This document shows, one piece after another, positions 29,901-36,892 of a stretch of 64,000 bases of DNA. Each line of letters opens with the position of its first letter. Position 1 is the stretch's first letter. The stretch comes from an uncultured Bacteroidales bacterium (GTDB lineage: Bacteria > Bacteroidota > Bacteroidia > Bacteroidales > ML635J-15): positions 186,001-250,000 of the forward strand of contig CALDKB010000048.1 in the NCBI GenBank assembly GCA_937899245.1, read 5' to 3'. The translations under genes and the position numbers were made by a program. The notes beneath the pieces are model-generated. The model did no database searches and had not been told where the DNA came from. It worked only from the letters and a program-made list of their open reading frames with translations.

Positions 29901-30240
29901 TAAGGTTTACGACTTGTTCCGAATTAACCGAAACTTTCGAGACGATTTCTGCTCCCATTGGAACTTCAATCATCTTTACAATTACTGGCAGCTGTGGCAT
30001 GCCTGTCTGGTTGTTTGTAATGTAGCCGTCTGCAAGAATCCTTGAGTAGATTTCTTCGTTTTCTGCAACTTGTGTAATGCTGAAATTTGAAAGCTTGCTT
30101 GTAAAGCTTAATGTTGTGTTTGTGTTTTCAATAATTTCTGTGGCGTTCTTGTCGCCGTTTATTGAAACAGGAATTAAAGTTTGCGCATGGCAGATGACTC
30201 CAATGGCGAGTCCAATTGTTAATAGTAATAATTTCCTCAT
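26929..30240 (-). CDS. Gingipain-family (C25) cysteine protease with T9SS sorting domain
   Basis: 1103 residues, secreted. Signal peptide KLLLLTIGLAIGVICHAQ; a propeptide-like region (about 25-235) with the usual LPVIVKMIEVPMGAE; a catalytic C25 domain (about 240-650) starting YVIVSDRMFEESLQPFIAW. The predicted catalytic dyad is H457 in NYSAHCDYDGW and C490 (or C489) in IGNCCLSNKFD. C-terminal to it are CARDB-like beta domains and a type A sorting domain LSVFPNPSNGMLNITAGESI. The protein should be carried over the outer membrane by T9SS and lose its C-terminal domain. Cleavage specificity (Arg or Lys) cannot be told. Monocistronic. Confidence 0.9.
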   Translation of the reverse strand: MRKLLLLTIGLAIGVICHAQTLIPVSINGDKNATEIIENTNTTLSFTSKLSNFSITQVAENEEIYSRILADGYITNNQTGMPQLPVIVKMIEVPMGAEIVSKVSVNSEQVVNLNEIGSAYKIVPCQPSVFKNQRKEDIKFVKDKIYEEGGFFSPEVLTIEEAGIMRGIRLAKVIVNPFAYDIDDNALTIRNDISVELSFRNADSRSTEIKNSKYSPAFAAMYSNIWNYKQTRNAAMHYPIKYVIVSDRMFEESLQPFIAWKTKKGFDVDVKYTDEIGRTCASINAYLKELYDASTEENPAPSYLLLVGDTAQISVTWSKLSHSSGWLGDSNDHYTDVYKVCFDGASDYIPDMFFGRFSAQNVDQLTPQIEKTLMFEQYTFQDPSYLDKAVLVAGYDSSIQYDDINGNGQINYATQYYVNDAHNVIASTYLSPESHNSATAIKSEISNGVGFVNYSAHCDYDGWQDPVFNLSDIPNLQNDGEYFFSIGNCCLSNKFDKDVCFGESLLRTPGKGAVCHIGGTNSTIWDEDFYWSVGVMSPINVNPTYEATSQATYDHLFHENGETPNTSAGEMVFVGNFSVNSSTSDYIQYYWEIYTLMGDPSLMPYVGTPLQLNAEYPNIIPIGTSSLTVATEDISYVALSKDGVLLDAQYTGSGNTAELNFPALTESGELDIVITRQFRAPIIQTVLVVEGLNENDATLQSIIAPAPAMSVQEATFAPQVTIMNIGTETLTSATVSYTINGGTPVTTNWTGNLAQYASDNVTFDEITLETGNYTFEFTVSQPNGEPDADPTNNSKTRNVLVSSGNVTIVSVAEPNGEYCGYPQSQPTIMVKNNSNFTVTTIVASYTCGELSGEKTFEVSIGANGTANLTFDPITIPEGEGTISFIVTSVNGGENENQTPKTATFNIRSHYGEGFRLSLTADYYAEQTSWDIKDEENNIIYSGTAGEYTGTAVTTDFCLGAGCYTFNLYDTGGDGLNGLFGFLGTGSAQFINLNTNETLLNVEASESFTTKTYNFCIEGTTENAIENATNLSVFPNPSNGMLNITAGESINTIEIINGTGEIVLSRRVSADNASIDMSVLANGIYFARINSESGVKVVKVILER

Positions 30241-30265
30241 CTTGTGATACTTTAATATGCTTGTA

Positions 30266-30273
30266 CAAAAATA
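30266..30273 (-). promoter_or_regulatory. -7 promoter element of the C25 protease gene
   Basis: CAAAAATA reads TATTTTTG on the minus strand, 25 bp ahead of the start codon. Confidence 0.5.
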
Positions 30274-30443
30274 AGATTTTAATCAATTTAAAACTCAACA
30301 TAATATTGTAGGTTCGTTTTTTTTTGTTTGTGCGGGGCTGTTTTTTCGTGTGGTATGTCTATAAATATTGAGTAGATGTATTTGTATAATAGTAGTAGGT
30401 ATTATTTTGGAATTTTTTATGGTCCTGAAAATAAAAGTTGTAA

Positions 30444-30451
30444 TACTTTTG
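30444..30451 (+). promoter_or_regulatory. -7 promoter element of the ABC-GntR operon
   Basis: TACTTTTG matches TAnnTTTG, directly followed by the palindrome at 30453-30476. Confidence 0.6.
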
Positions 30452-30452
30452 C

Positions 30453-30476
30453 GGTGTATTACTTTACTAATACACC
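30453..30476. promoter_or_regulatory. Palindromic operator, probably for the GntR regulator of this operon
   Basis: GGTGTATTA and TAATACACC are perfect 9-bp inverted repeats around CTTTAC, placed exactly at the predicted transcription start. The half-site GTxTA...TAxAC type is that described for YtrA-subfamily GntR regulators, and a YtrA-like protein is encoded by the third gene of the operon. Binding there would block transcription, so autoregulation is inferred. Confidence 0.7.
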
Positions 30477-30507
30477 AAGAGATAAAAACAGTAAAAACGA
30501 CAGTAAT

Positions 30508-31455
30508 ATGATTGAATTAAAAAACATTGATTTCGGCTATATTCCGCAAAGGAAAATCTTTTCGGATCTTAGTTTGACACTTGAGGCGGGGCATATATAT
30601 GGTTTGCTCGGCAAGAATGGGATGGGCAAGACCACTTTGTTGAAAATAATGTCCGGTTTACGTTTCTGCCAGAAGGGAACGGTAAATGTGTTTGGTAACG
30701 AAGCGGCAAGACGTAGGCCAGAAATGCTTTCGGACATTTATTTTGTGACGGAGGAAATGGACGTGCCGTCGATAAAAATAAGCGAGTTTCTTGAGATATA
30801 CTCTCCGTTTTATCCTAATTTCAGTCGCGCCGATTTCGACAGGTACATGGAGCAGTTCGACTTGGTTGACAAGGGAGCTAAACTCACTCAGTTGTCGCAC
30901 GGACAGAAGAAAAAGGTGCTTGTTAGTTTCGCCTTGGCCACGAACACAAAGCTTCTGATAATGGACGAGCCGACCAACGGAATGGATATCCCATCGAAAA
31001 GTGCGTTCCGCAAGGTTGTCGCATCGGCAGTTACCGACGAGAAGACGATGATAATATCGACTCATCAGGTTCGTGATTTGCAGAATGTTATCGATGCGGT
31101 TATAGTCCTCGATCACGGAAGAATTCTTCTCAACCGCGATATAAATTCCATTTGCGAAAAGCTGTCGTTCAAGGTTTTGGATTCGGCCAACTACGAGAGG
31201 CTTTCGAGTGAAGGCAAGATTTTGTATGCCGAAGATAATGTGATGGGCAAGGTGGCTGTATGTCCTCGTGAGGATGGCGATTTCGACGATGATAAGTTTG
31301 ATATGGAGCTTTTGTTCTGCGCCGTTATTGCTAACACGGAAATGTCGAACAGCGAGAAAATAAACGCCTTGTTCGGCGATGACAGCAAGAAGAATTTCAA
31401 TGGCAAGTCGCAGTTCGCCGAGGAAATGGAAAATATGTTGAACAATAAAAACTAA
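30508..31455 (+). CDS. ABC transporter ATP-binding protein (YtrB-like)
   Basis: 315 residues from ATG 30508. The longer frame from 30376 would begin upstream of the promoter and operator, so I reject it. Walker A GKNGMGKT at 35-42, signature LSHGQKK at 129-135, Walker B LLIMDEP at 149-155, then a C-terminal extension of about 90 residues after the H-loop STHQ. It is the energy subunit of an exporter-type complex whose permease is the next gene (6 bp gap). The pairing with a GntR/YtrA regulator recalls the Bacillus ytr operon, which responds to cell-wall antibiotics; the substrate here is unknown. Confidence 0.88.
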   Translation: MIELKNIDFGYIPQRKIFSDLSLTLEAGHIYGLLGKNGMGKTTLLKIMSGLRFCQKGTVNVFGNEAARRRPEMLSDIYFVTEEMDVPSIKISEFLEIYSPFYPNFSRADFDRYMEQFDLVDKGAKLTQLSHGQKKKVLVSFALATNTKLLIMDEPTNGMDIPSKSAFRKVVASAVTDEKTMIISTHQVRDLQNVIDAVIVLDHGRILLNRDINSICEKLSFKVLDSANYERLSSEGKILYAEDNVMGKVAVCPREDGDFDDDKFDMELLFCAVIANTEMSNSEKINALFGDDSKKNFNGKSQFAEEMENMLNNKN

Positions 31456-31461
31456 GCAATC

Positions 31462-32184
31462 ATGAAAGACATATCATTTAAACGCATAGGTTTACTTTTC
31501 AAGCGTTATTTCCGTGAAAATTGGAAAAAGGATGTTATCGTAGTGTCAATAATTTTCGGTGTTGAAATGTTGTTTTCGTTAGATTGCGAAAATTCTTCAA
31601 TCTCGTTTGCGCTTCTTTGTGTGTTCTATCTTATTTATTCGGGTAGGATTTATGGAATGCTCGGCAATCCGCAAAGGAGCATCAACTATCTGTTGATTCC
31701 TGCAAGTGCCGGCGAAAAGACTATCGTCAATATCTGTCTGAGCCAGTTCTACTATCCATTGTTACTTGTTGCTGCTGCTTGTCTCGGAATTCTTGCTAGC
31801 ACAATAACTTGTGCATTTTTGTTTGACTGCGGGCTTACGCTTAAACATATTGCATTTTTGCCAGGTGGTGCATCAATGGATGGCGAATTGGCGTTAATAA
31901 TAATTATTATGTTTATGATGTTCAATTCGGCATTGATGTTCGGATCGGTATATTTCAGGCGTAAGGCAATTATTAAGACATTGCTTTGTGAGTCCGCGTT
32001 CTTCATTGTCGTTATGATTTTCACGGGTATTGTTTTCAAGCTGGAAATGGCTGGCGGCAGTTCATTAATAACAAATGCGCTAATAGTTGACAATTTTGGA
32101 TATATATTGTCAGCATTTATGTCTGCTGTTATGATATTTTTCTGGATTTTAACGTTCATTAGACTAAGGGAAACGGAGGCATAG
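31462..32184 (+). CDS. ABC transporter permease-like membrane protein
   Basis: 240 residues with about six hydrophobic segments (for example FALLCVFYLIYSGRIYGML, YPLLLVAAACLGILAS, SAFFIVVMIFTGIVF and a final one before the C-terminus). No family motif that I can name with certainty; position after the ATPase and before the GntR regulator assigns it as the membrane subunit. One base separates its stop codon from the regulator start. Confidence 0.75.
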   Translation: MKDISFKRIGLLFKRYFRENWKKDVIVVSIIFGVEMLFSLDCENSSISFALLCVFYLIYSGRIYGMLGNPQRSINYLLIPASAGEKTIVNICLSQFYYPLLLVAAACLGILASTITCAFLFDCGLTLKHIAFLPGGASMDGELALIIIIMFMMFNSALMFGSVYFRRKAIIKTLLCESAFFIVVMIFTGIVFKLEMAGGSSLITNALIVDNFGYILSAFMSAVMIFFWILTFIRLRETEA

Positions 32185-32185
32185 C

Positions 32186-32551
32186 ATGAATTTCACAGAA
32201 TCTAAAGCAATATATCAGCAGATTTCCGACTATGTATGCGAGCAAATTCTTGTCGGGACCTGGCATGAAAACGACAGAATCCCTTCGGTGCGTGAGTTGG
32301 GCGTGCAACTTGAGGTAAATCCGAATACCGTTATGCGTTCATACGACTATCTTCAAAACCTTGAAATTATAGCCAACAAGCGCGGAATTGGTTATTTCGC
32401 ATCTGAAAGTGCAATTGTGAAAATAAAGGAAATGCGTAAAAACCGGTTTGTCAATAGGGATTTGCCTGCAGTATTTCAGGAGATGAATCTGCTTGGAATA
32501 AGCATCAGTGAGTTAAATGATTATTATAACGAATTCATAAACAAGAAGTAA
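32186..32551 (+). CDS. GntR-family transcriptional regulator, YtrA subfamily
   Basis: 121 residues: an N-terminal winged helix (ESKAIYQQISDYVCEQILVG, then SVRELGVQLEVNPNTVMRSYDYLQ) and a short two-helix C-terminus without a ligand-binding domain, the layout of the YtrA subfamily. Probably represses its own operon through the palindrome at 30453-30476. Signal unknown. Confidence 0.88.
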   Translation: MNFTESKAIYQQISDYVCEQILVGTWHENDRIPSVRELGVQLEVNPNTVMRSYDYLQNLEIIANKRGIGYFASESAIVKIKEMRKNRFVNRDLPAVFQEMNLLGISISELNDYYNEFINKK

Positions 32552-32552
32552 T

Positions 32553-33254
32553 ATGAAAAAGAGAACAAACATAATTCTATTTACAGGCTTAGCCGTAATA
32601 CTGGTAATAATCCTTGTGCTTGAGGTTGTTGCAGTTAAAAGAGACAACAATACCATCGGAGTTACACCTCATGAAGATGGAATGGTAACCGATGTGAGGG
32701 ATGTCGAATCTTTCTGCAAGATTGTAAACGAAGGCGCATTCAACATAAAGTTCGTGCAGTCCGAAAAGTCGCAGGTTGTTGTAACTGGCGAAGAGTGGGT
32801 GATGAACAAGGTGAATGTCGATGTTCGTGATGGCGAATTGGAAATATACAACTATGGCTATGCCGATGGTGCCGACTGTGAAATCATTGTTTATTCGCCA
32901 AACTGCAATGAAATCAAGAACGAAGGGTTGGGAAACATTACAAGCGATAGCATTTCGTGCACGAAGTTAAAAATCGAAAACGAAGGTGTAGGTCACATTG
33001 AAATAAAGAAGCTCGATGCTAACCGTTTGCATATTGAGAATTCTGGTGTTGGTACTATTACTTTTGGCGAAATCAGAGTCGAGTCTGTAGATGTTGAAAA
33101 CGAAGGTGTTGGCGTAGTTTCTATTAGTGGAATTGCGAAAACGGCAAGACTGGAAAATGAAGGCGTCGGCAGCATCGATATCTCTGGAATCGAGTGCGAC
33201 GACATCAGCGCCGACAACGATGGAACTGGAAAGATAATCACACCATCAAGGTAA
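32553..33254 (+). CDS. DUF2807 (GIN-type) membrane-anchored protein
   Basis: 233 residues. An N-terminal membrane anchor (IILFTGLAVILVIILVLEVVA, about 7-27) followed by an exported DUF2807 beta-helix with regular turns: NEGLGN, NEGVGH, NSGVGT, NEGVGV, NEGVGS, NDGTGK. Proteins of this kind often follow ABC/GntR genes in Bacteroidota; the job is not known. Last gene of the operon, followed by a terminator. Confidence 0.85.
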   Translation: MKKRTNIILFTGLAVILVIILVLEVVAVKRDNNTIGVTPHEDGMVTDVRDVESFCKIVNEGAFNIKFVQSEKSQVVVTGEEWVMNKVNVDVRDGELEIYNYGYADGADCEIIVYSPNCNEIKNEGLGNITSDSISCTKLKIENEGVGHIEIKKLDANRLHIENSGVGTITFGEIRVESVDVENEGVGVVSISGIAKTARLENEGVGSIDISGIECDDISADNDGTGKIITPSR

Positions 33255-33292
33255 TAGACCATTTACTTATTACAATACTTATTTTGAGGGAA

Positions 33293-33318
33293 GAGGCGAT
33301 GAGGTCGCCTCTTTTTTT
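33293..33318 (+). terminator. Rho-independent terminator of the ABC-GntR-DUF2807 operon
   Basis: GAGGCGA and TCGCCTC pair around TGAGG, followed by seven T. Confidence 0.88.
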
Positions 33319-33360
33319 GTGTTTATTCAAATTTTCGATTTCTTGAATCTTTAATTTTAC

Positions 33361-33368
33361 TACTTTTG
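33361..33368 (+). promoter_or_regulatory. -7 promoter element of the HhH protein/SpoU methyltransferase pair
   Basis: TACTTTTG, 15 bp ahead of the ATG at 33384. It also argues against the upstream TTG start at 33366, which would lie inside this element. Confidence 0.55.
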
Positions 33369-33383
33369 AAAGATTTTATTACG

Positions 33384-34487
33384 ATGAAAAAATTCTTCAA
33401 GGAATATTTCAGTTTTTCAAAGCGCGAGCAGAACGGGCTTTTTGTTTTGTTTGGCGTTTTGTTGGCTTTGATTGTGGCAAAAACTATTGTTTCTTCTCGT
33501 AATGCAGAAACGCGTGTCGACTATCAGTCATTTGAGACAGAAATCGATAGCTTTTTGTATTATCAGCAGACGCATTTCGACGATGCCAGTCTTTTCGCTT
33601 TTGATCCCAACAATGCATCGCGCGAGGATTTTCTTCGTCTTGGACTTTCGCCTAAATCGGTAAACGGAATTATGAATTATCGTGAAAAAGGCTACAAGTT
33701 CTATAAGTCCGAAGACTTGCAGCGTGTGCATTCGCTAAAGCCTGAAGAATATGAAATAATAAAGGATTATGTAGTCATCGAAAAGACTTCCTTTCAGCGA
33801 AATTACGACGATTATGGTCATTCAAGAAATAGTGGGAAATATGGCAAGTCGGAGAAAAAGGTCGCAGACTTGTTCGTTTTTGACCCGAATATTGCCACAA
33901 AGGAAGATTTCGAGCGTTTAGGTTTCAAGACTTGGCAGGCCGAGAATATTGTCAAGTATCGTAGCAGGGGCGGTTCGTTTAAGCAACCGTCCGACTTGAG
34001 CAAGATATATGGTCTTGACGAGGATTTTGTTGCCAGTTTGATGCCCTACATCGAAATTTCTTCGCAGAACGAATCGGTACAAGCCGACATTTTAATAAAC
34101 CTGAATACGGCGACAGCGGAAGATTTGCAGCAATTACGTGGCATTGGTGCGGCATATTCAAGGAGAATAATTGAATATCGCGAAAAACTTGGTGGCTTTG
34201 TCGCTGTTGAGCAGTTGCGTGAAGTTTATGGTATTACAGAGGATTTATATTCTTCGATATCACAAAGTTTGGAATTAGACACCAAGTCGGTTCGGACAAT
34301 AAATATCAATAAGGCAGACTTTAAGGCGTTAATTTCGCACCCTTATATCGACAAGGATATGACGGAGGCGATACTTAACTATCGTGAGTATGCCGGAAAG
34401 ATAAAATCGTCCGACGAACTGCTAAGGCAAAAAGCGTTAAACAAGGAGCAGTACGATAAAATTTCTAAATATATTTCGGTAGAATGA
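33384..34487 (+). CDS. ComEA-like helix-hairpin-helix protein
   Basis: 367 residues. One membrane helix near the N-terminus (NGLFVLFGVLLALIVAKTIV, about 17-36), then four or five HhH modules of the ComEA kind: FDPNNASREDFLRLGLSPKS, FDPNIATKEDFERLGFKTWQ, INLNTATAEDLQQLRGIGAA, ININKADFKALISHPYIDKD. HhH modules bind DNA without sequence preference; ComEA proteins are DNA receptors in uptake, but this multi-copy form is common in Bacteroidota and its role is unproven. Overlaps the next gene by 4 bp (ATGA). Confidence 0.85.
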   Translation: MKKFFKEYFSFSKREQNGLFVLFGVLLALIVAKTIVSSRNAETRVDYQSFETEIDSFLYYQQTHFDDASLFAFDPNNASREDFLRLGLSPKSVNGIMNYREKGYKFYKSEDLQRVHSLKPEEYEIIKDYVVIEKTSFQRNYDDYGHSRNSGKYGKSEKKVADLFVFDPNIATKEDFERLGFKTWQAENIVKYRSRGGSFKQPSDLSKIYGLDEDFVASLMPYIEISSQNESVQADILINLNTATAEDLQQLRGIGAAYSRRIIEYREKLGGFVAVEQLREVYGITEDLYSSISQSLELDTKSVRTININKADFKALISHPYIDKDMTEAILNYREYAGKIKSSDELLRQKALNKEQYDKISKYISVE

Positions 34488-35251
34488 CACAGCAGTTATC
34501 AAAGGCAAAGGCAAGCGTAATAAATTCGCTATCGGTTAAGAAGTATCGCGATATTAACGGAATGTTTGTTATCGAGGGTTTCAAGATAATTGATGAGGCT
34601 ATCCGTGCCGGATTGGATCTGAGAATGCTTGTCGGCTTGCCCGAAAGTCTGGCTCGTTTCAATGTTTCGGACACACTTAAATATGAAACCGACGAGAAGA
34701 CAATGTCCAAAATGTCCAACTTCAAGACAGCATCGTCAATTATGGCTGCCGTGGCAATTCCGCAGCGGGAACTATGTGCCGCCGATTTGGGCAATTCGCT
34801 AACTATGGCTATTGATACCGTGCAGGATCCCGGTAATTTCGGCACAATTATTCGTATCTGCGACTGGTTTGGAATCAAGAATATTATTTGTTCAAAGGGA
34901 AGTACCGACTTGTATAACCCGAAGACAATTCAGGCAACTATGGGTGCGTTCCTGCGCGTAAACGTGTTCTATGTGGAGCTGCCGAAATTTATTGCCGAAT
35001 ATCGCTCTGTCACTGGTCTCGACTGTTTCGGAACTTTTCTCGGAGGAGACAATATTTATGCATGCAACCTGCCCCAAAACGGACTTGTTGTCATGGGGAA
35101 CGAGGGTAATGGAATATCGCCAGAGGTGGAGGCTGTAGTCTCTCGAAAACTCTATATACCGCCATTCTGCGACAATCATGTCGAGTCGCTCAATATCTCT
35201 ATGGCCGCGGCAATTGTTTGCAATGAGTTCCGTAGGGGTGGCCTGAAATAG
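34484..35251 (+). CDS. SpoU (TrmH/RlmB)-family RNA 2'-O-ribose methyltransferase
   Basis: 255 residues. An N-terminal substrate-binding domain (about 1-95: VKKYRDINGMFVIEGFKIID) and a SPOUT catalytic domain with motif 1 DTVQDPGNFGTIIRICDWFG, motif 2 LVVMGNEGNGISPEV and motif 3 LNISMAAAIVCNEFRR. It methylates ribose 2'-OH in rRNA or tRNA using SAM; the target base cannot be deduced. Translationally coupled to the HhH gene. Confidence 0.9.
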   Translation: MTQQLSKAKASVINSLSVKKYRDINGMFVIEGFKIIDEAIRAGLDLRMLVGLPESLARFNVSDTLKYETDEKTMSKMSNFKTASSIMAAVAIPQRELCAADLGNSLTMAIDTVQDPGNFGTIIRICDWFGIKNIICSKGSTDLYNPKTIQATMGAFLRVNVFYVELPKFIAEYRSVTGLDCFGTFLGGDNIYACNLPQNGLVVMGNEGNGISPEVEAVVSRKLYIPPFCDNHVESLNISMAAAIVCNEFRRGGLK

Positions 35252-35354
35252 TTATTGCTAGTTTCCTTGTCGCTATGCTTTCATTTCCTTATGGTTTAAC
35301 AGTCAAAAAACTAGAAACTAATAGAAACCAGTAAACAATTATAAACATTTTCCT

Positions 35355-35362
35355 TATCTTTG
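35355..35362 (+). promoter_or_regulatory. -7 promoter element of the MazG-deoC operon
   Basis: TATCTTTG matches TAnnTTTG, 14 bp before the ATG at 35377. Confidence 0.55.
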
Positions 35363-35376
35363 CCTAAAATACGTTT

Positions 35377-35700
35377 ATGACAATTACAGAACTTCAGAAG
35401 CAGGTTGACGATTGGATAAAGACATATGGTGTCCGTTATTTCGACGTAAAGACCAATATGATTGTTCTTACGGAGGAGGTGGGCGAGATGGCTCGCGTTG
35501 TTGCGCGCAAGTATGGCGAGCAGTCGGCAAAGCCAGGCGAGAATCTTAACCTGGAGGACGAAATTGCTGATGTGCTCTGGGTGCTAACTTGTATTGCAAA
35601 CCAGACCGGAATCGACCTTGAATCCGCCATGAAGGCGAACTTTGAGAAAAAAACAAGAAGAGATAAAACAAGACATATTGAAAATCAAAAACTTAAGTAA
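35377..35700 (+). CDS. MazG-like nucleotide pyrophosphohydrolase
   Basis: 107 residues, one MazG domain of the all-alpha NTP-PPase fold. The metal-binding motif is split as usual: TEEVGEMARV (EExGE) and LEDEIADVLWVL (ExxD). Removes pyrophosphate from nucleoside triphosphates, usually to clean the pool. Its stop codon is one base before the deoC start, so both work in nucleotide metabolism from one transcript. Confidence 0.88.
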   Translation: MTITELQKQVDDWIKTYGVRYFDVKTNMIVLTEEVGEMARVVARKYGEQSAKPGENLNLEDEIADVLWVLTCIANQTGIDLESAMKANFEKKTRRDKTRHIENQKLK

Positions 35701-35701
35701 T

Positions 35702-36580
35702 ATGGAAGATAGAAATTATCCAGGCGCACCGTCCGAAAAGGAAATTGCCGAAAAAGTGGAATTCTACCGCGGCAAAATGAAAAGATTGAAAAGCAAGAAG
35801 AACCTTATCCAGTTGCTCAACTGTGTTGACTTAACCAGCTTGAACGGCAGCGATACGGAAACAAAGATTGCCGACATGACAGAAAAGGTAAATCGATTCA
35901 ATGAACATTTCCCAGAGTATAAGAATGTTGCTGCAATATGTGTTTATCCGGCATTGGTTCCAACCGTTCTTGATAATCTTGAAATAGAGGATGTCGACAT
36001 TGCCGCTGTAGGCGCTTGCTTCCCAGCTTCTCAGTCGTTCCTTTCCGTTAAGTCTATCGAATGCGAGATGGCTGTAGAAAAGGGTGCCGATGAAATTGAC
36101 ATTGTTATTTCTGTAGGAAAGTTCCTCGAAGGATACTATCAGGTTGTTTCCGATGAAATATACACCATCCGTCAGGCAATTGGTGATGCAAAGTTGAAGG
36201 TTATCCTCGAAACCGGTGAACTCAAGACTCCGGACAATATTTACATCGCAAGTATTCTCGCTATGGAATCTGGTGCCGATTTCATAAAGACTTCTACAGG
36301 CAAGACGTCTGTTTCGGCTACACCTGAAGCTGTTTATGTAATGTGCCGCGCTATTAAGGATTACTACGATGCTACCGGCGAAATGATAGGATTGAAGCCT
36401 GCCGGCGGTATGTCGGTTACCGACGATGCGCTTATGTACTTTACAATAGTAAAGGATGTTCTTGGCGACAAGTGGCTTAACAACAAGTATTTCCGTCTCG
36501 GCGCTTCACGGTTGGCAAATGCTTTGCTTACCGATATGTGCAAGCTCGATGGCAAGGATGAAGAAGTTAAATATTTCTAA
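35702..36580 (+). CDS. deoC: Deoxyribose-phosphate aldolase
   Basis: Splits 2-deoxyribose 5-phosphate into glyceraldehyde 3-phosphate and acetaldehyde. I start at ATG 35702, immediately after the MazG stop; the frame is open further upstream but overlaps that gene. 292 residues, TIM barrel. The Schiff-base lysine is K196 in DFIKTSTGKT and the proton-relay lysine K232 in GLKPAGGM; ADEIDIVISVGKFLEG carries the active-site aspartate. The N-terminal extension of about 40 residues is longer than in E. coli DeoC. Followed by a terminator. Confidence 0.94.
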   Translation: MEDRNYPGAPSEKEIAEKVEFYRGKMKRLKSKKNLIQLLNCVDLTSLNGSDTETKIADMTEKVNRFNEHFPEYKNVAAICVYPALVPTVLDNLEIEDVDIAAVGACFPASQSFLSVKSIECEMAVEKGADEIDIVISVGKFLEGYYQVVSDEIYTIRQAIGDAKLKVILETGELKTPDNIYIASILAMESGADFIKTSTGKTSVSATPEAVYVMCRAIKDYYDATGEMIGLKPAGGMSVTDDALMYFTIVKDVLGDKWLNNKYFRLGASRLANALLTDMCKLDGKDEEVKYF

Positions 36581-36594
36581 ATAATGAAATTTGA

Positions 36595-36619
36595 GGCGTG
36601 GATTTTCCACGCCTTTTTT
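36595..36619 (+). terminator. Rho-independent terminator of deoC
   Basis: GGCGTGGA and TCCACGCC pair around TTT, followed by six T. The stop codon of deoC is 15 bp upstream. Confidence 0.9.
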
Positions 36620-36622
36620 CTT

Positions 36623-36892
36623 ATGAAAAAACATTTTTGTTTCTATAATGAAACGCTTTCTTTCGAGGCCGACCTCAACGACTTGAAGGAACTTTTGGCA
36701 AGCAGGCGTCAACTCCTCGACAACTATGAGGAAATCAGCGCCGATATTGATGATGAAATCTATATTTCACGTGGAAATGGCTTTGCTACAAGCAAATGGG
36801 CTCCCGATGTAATTGAAGACAAAATCGACGAGCTAAAAAGGCAAATTTCCGAGATTGAAGGCTGGATAAAAGAGTTTAACCAACAGGACTAA
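36623..36892 (+). CDS. Small hypothetical coiled-coil protein
   Basis: 89 residues from ATG 36623. The longer frame from 36584 starts inside the deoC terminator and is unlikely. The protein is acidic with heptad-like helices (LNDLKELLASRRQLLDNYEE and IEDKIDELKRQISEIEGWIK) and no known motif. It directly follows the terminator without an obvious promoter, so expression may depend on read-through. Its stop codon overlaps the end of the convergent gene by 4 bp. Function unknown. Confidence 0.5.
   Translation: MKKHFCFYNETLSFEADLNDLKELLASRRQLLDNYEEISADIDDEIYISRGNGFATSKWAPDVIEDKIDELKRQISEIEGWIKEFNQQD

Noticed and set aside
30376..30507. Upstream start for the ABC ATPase
   Set aside because: It would place the promoter and the palindromic operator inside the coding region, and the added residues match no ABC ATPase N-terminus.
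36584..36622. Upstream start for the small coiled-coil gene
   Set aside because: These codons lie within the deoC terminator hairpin.
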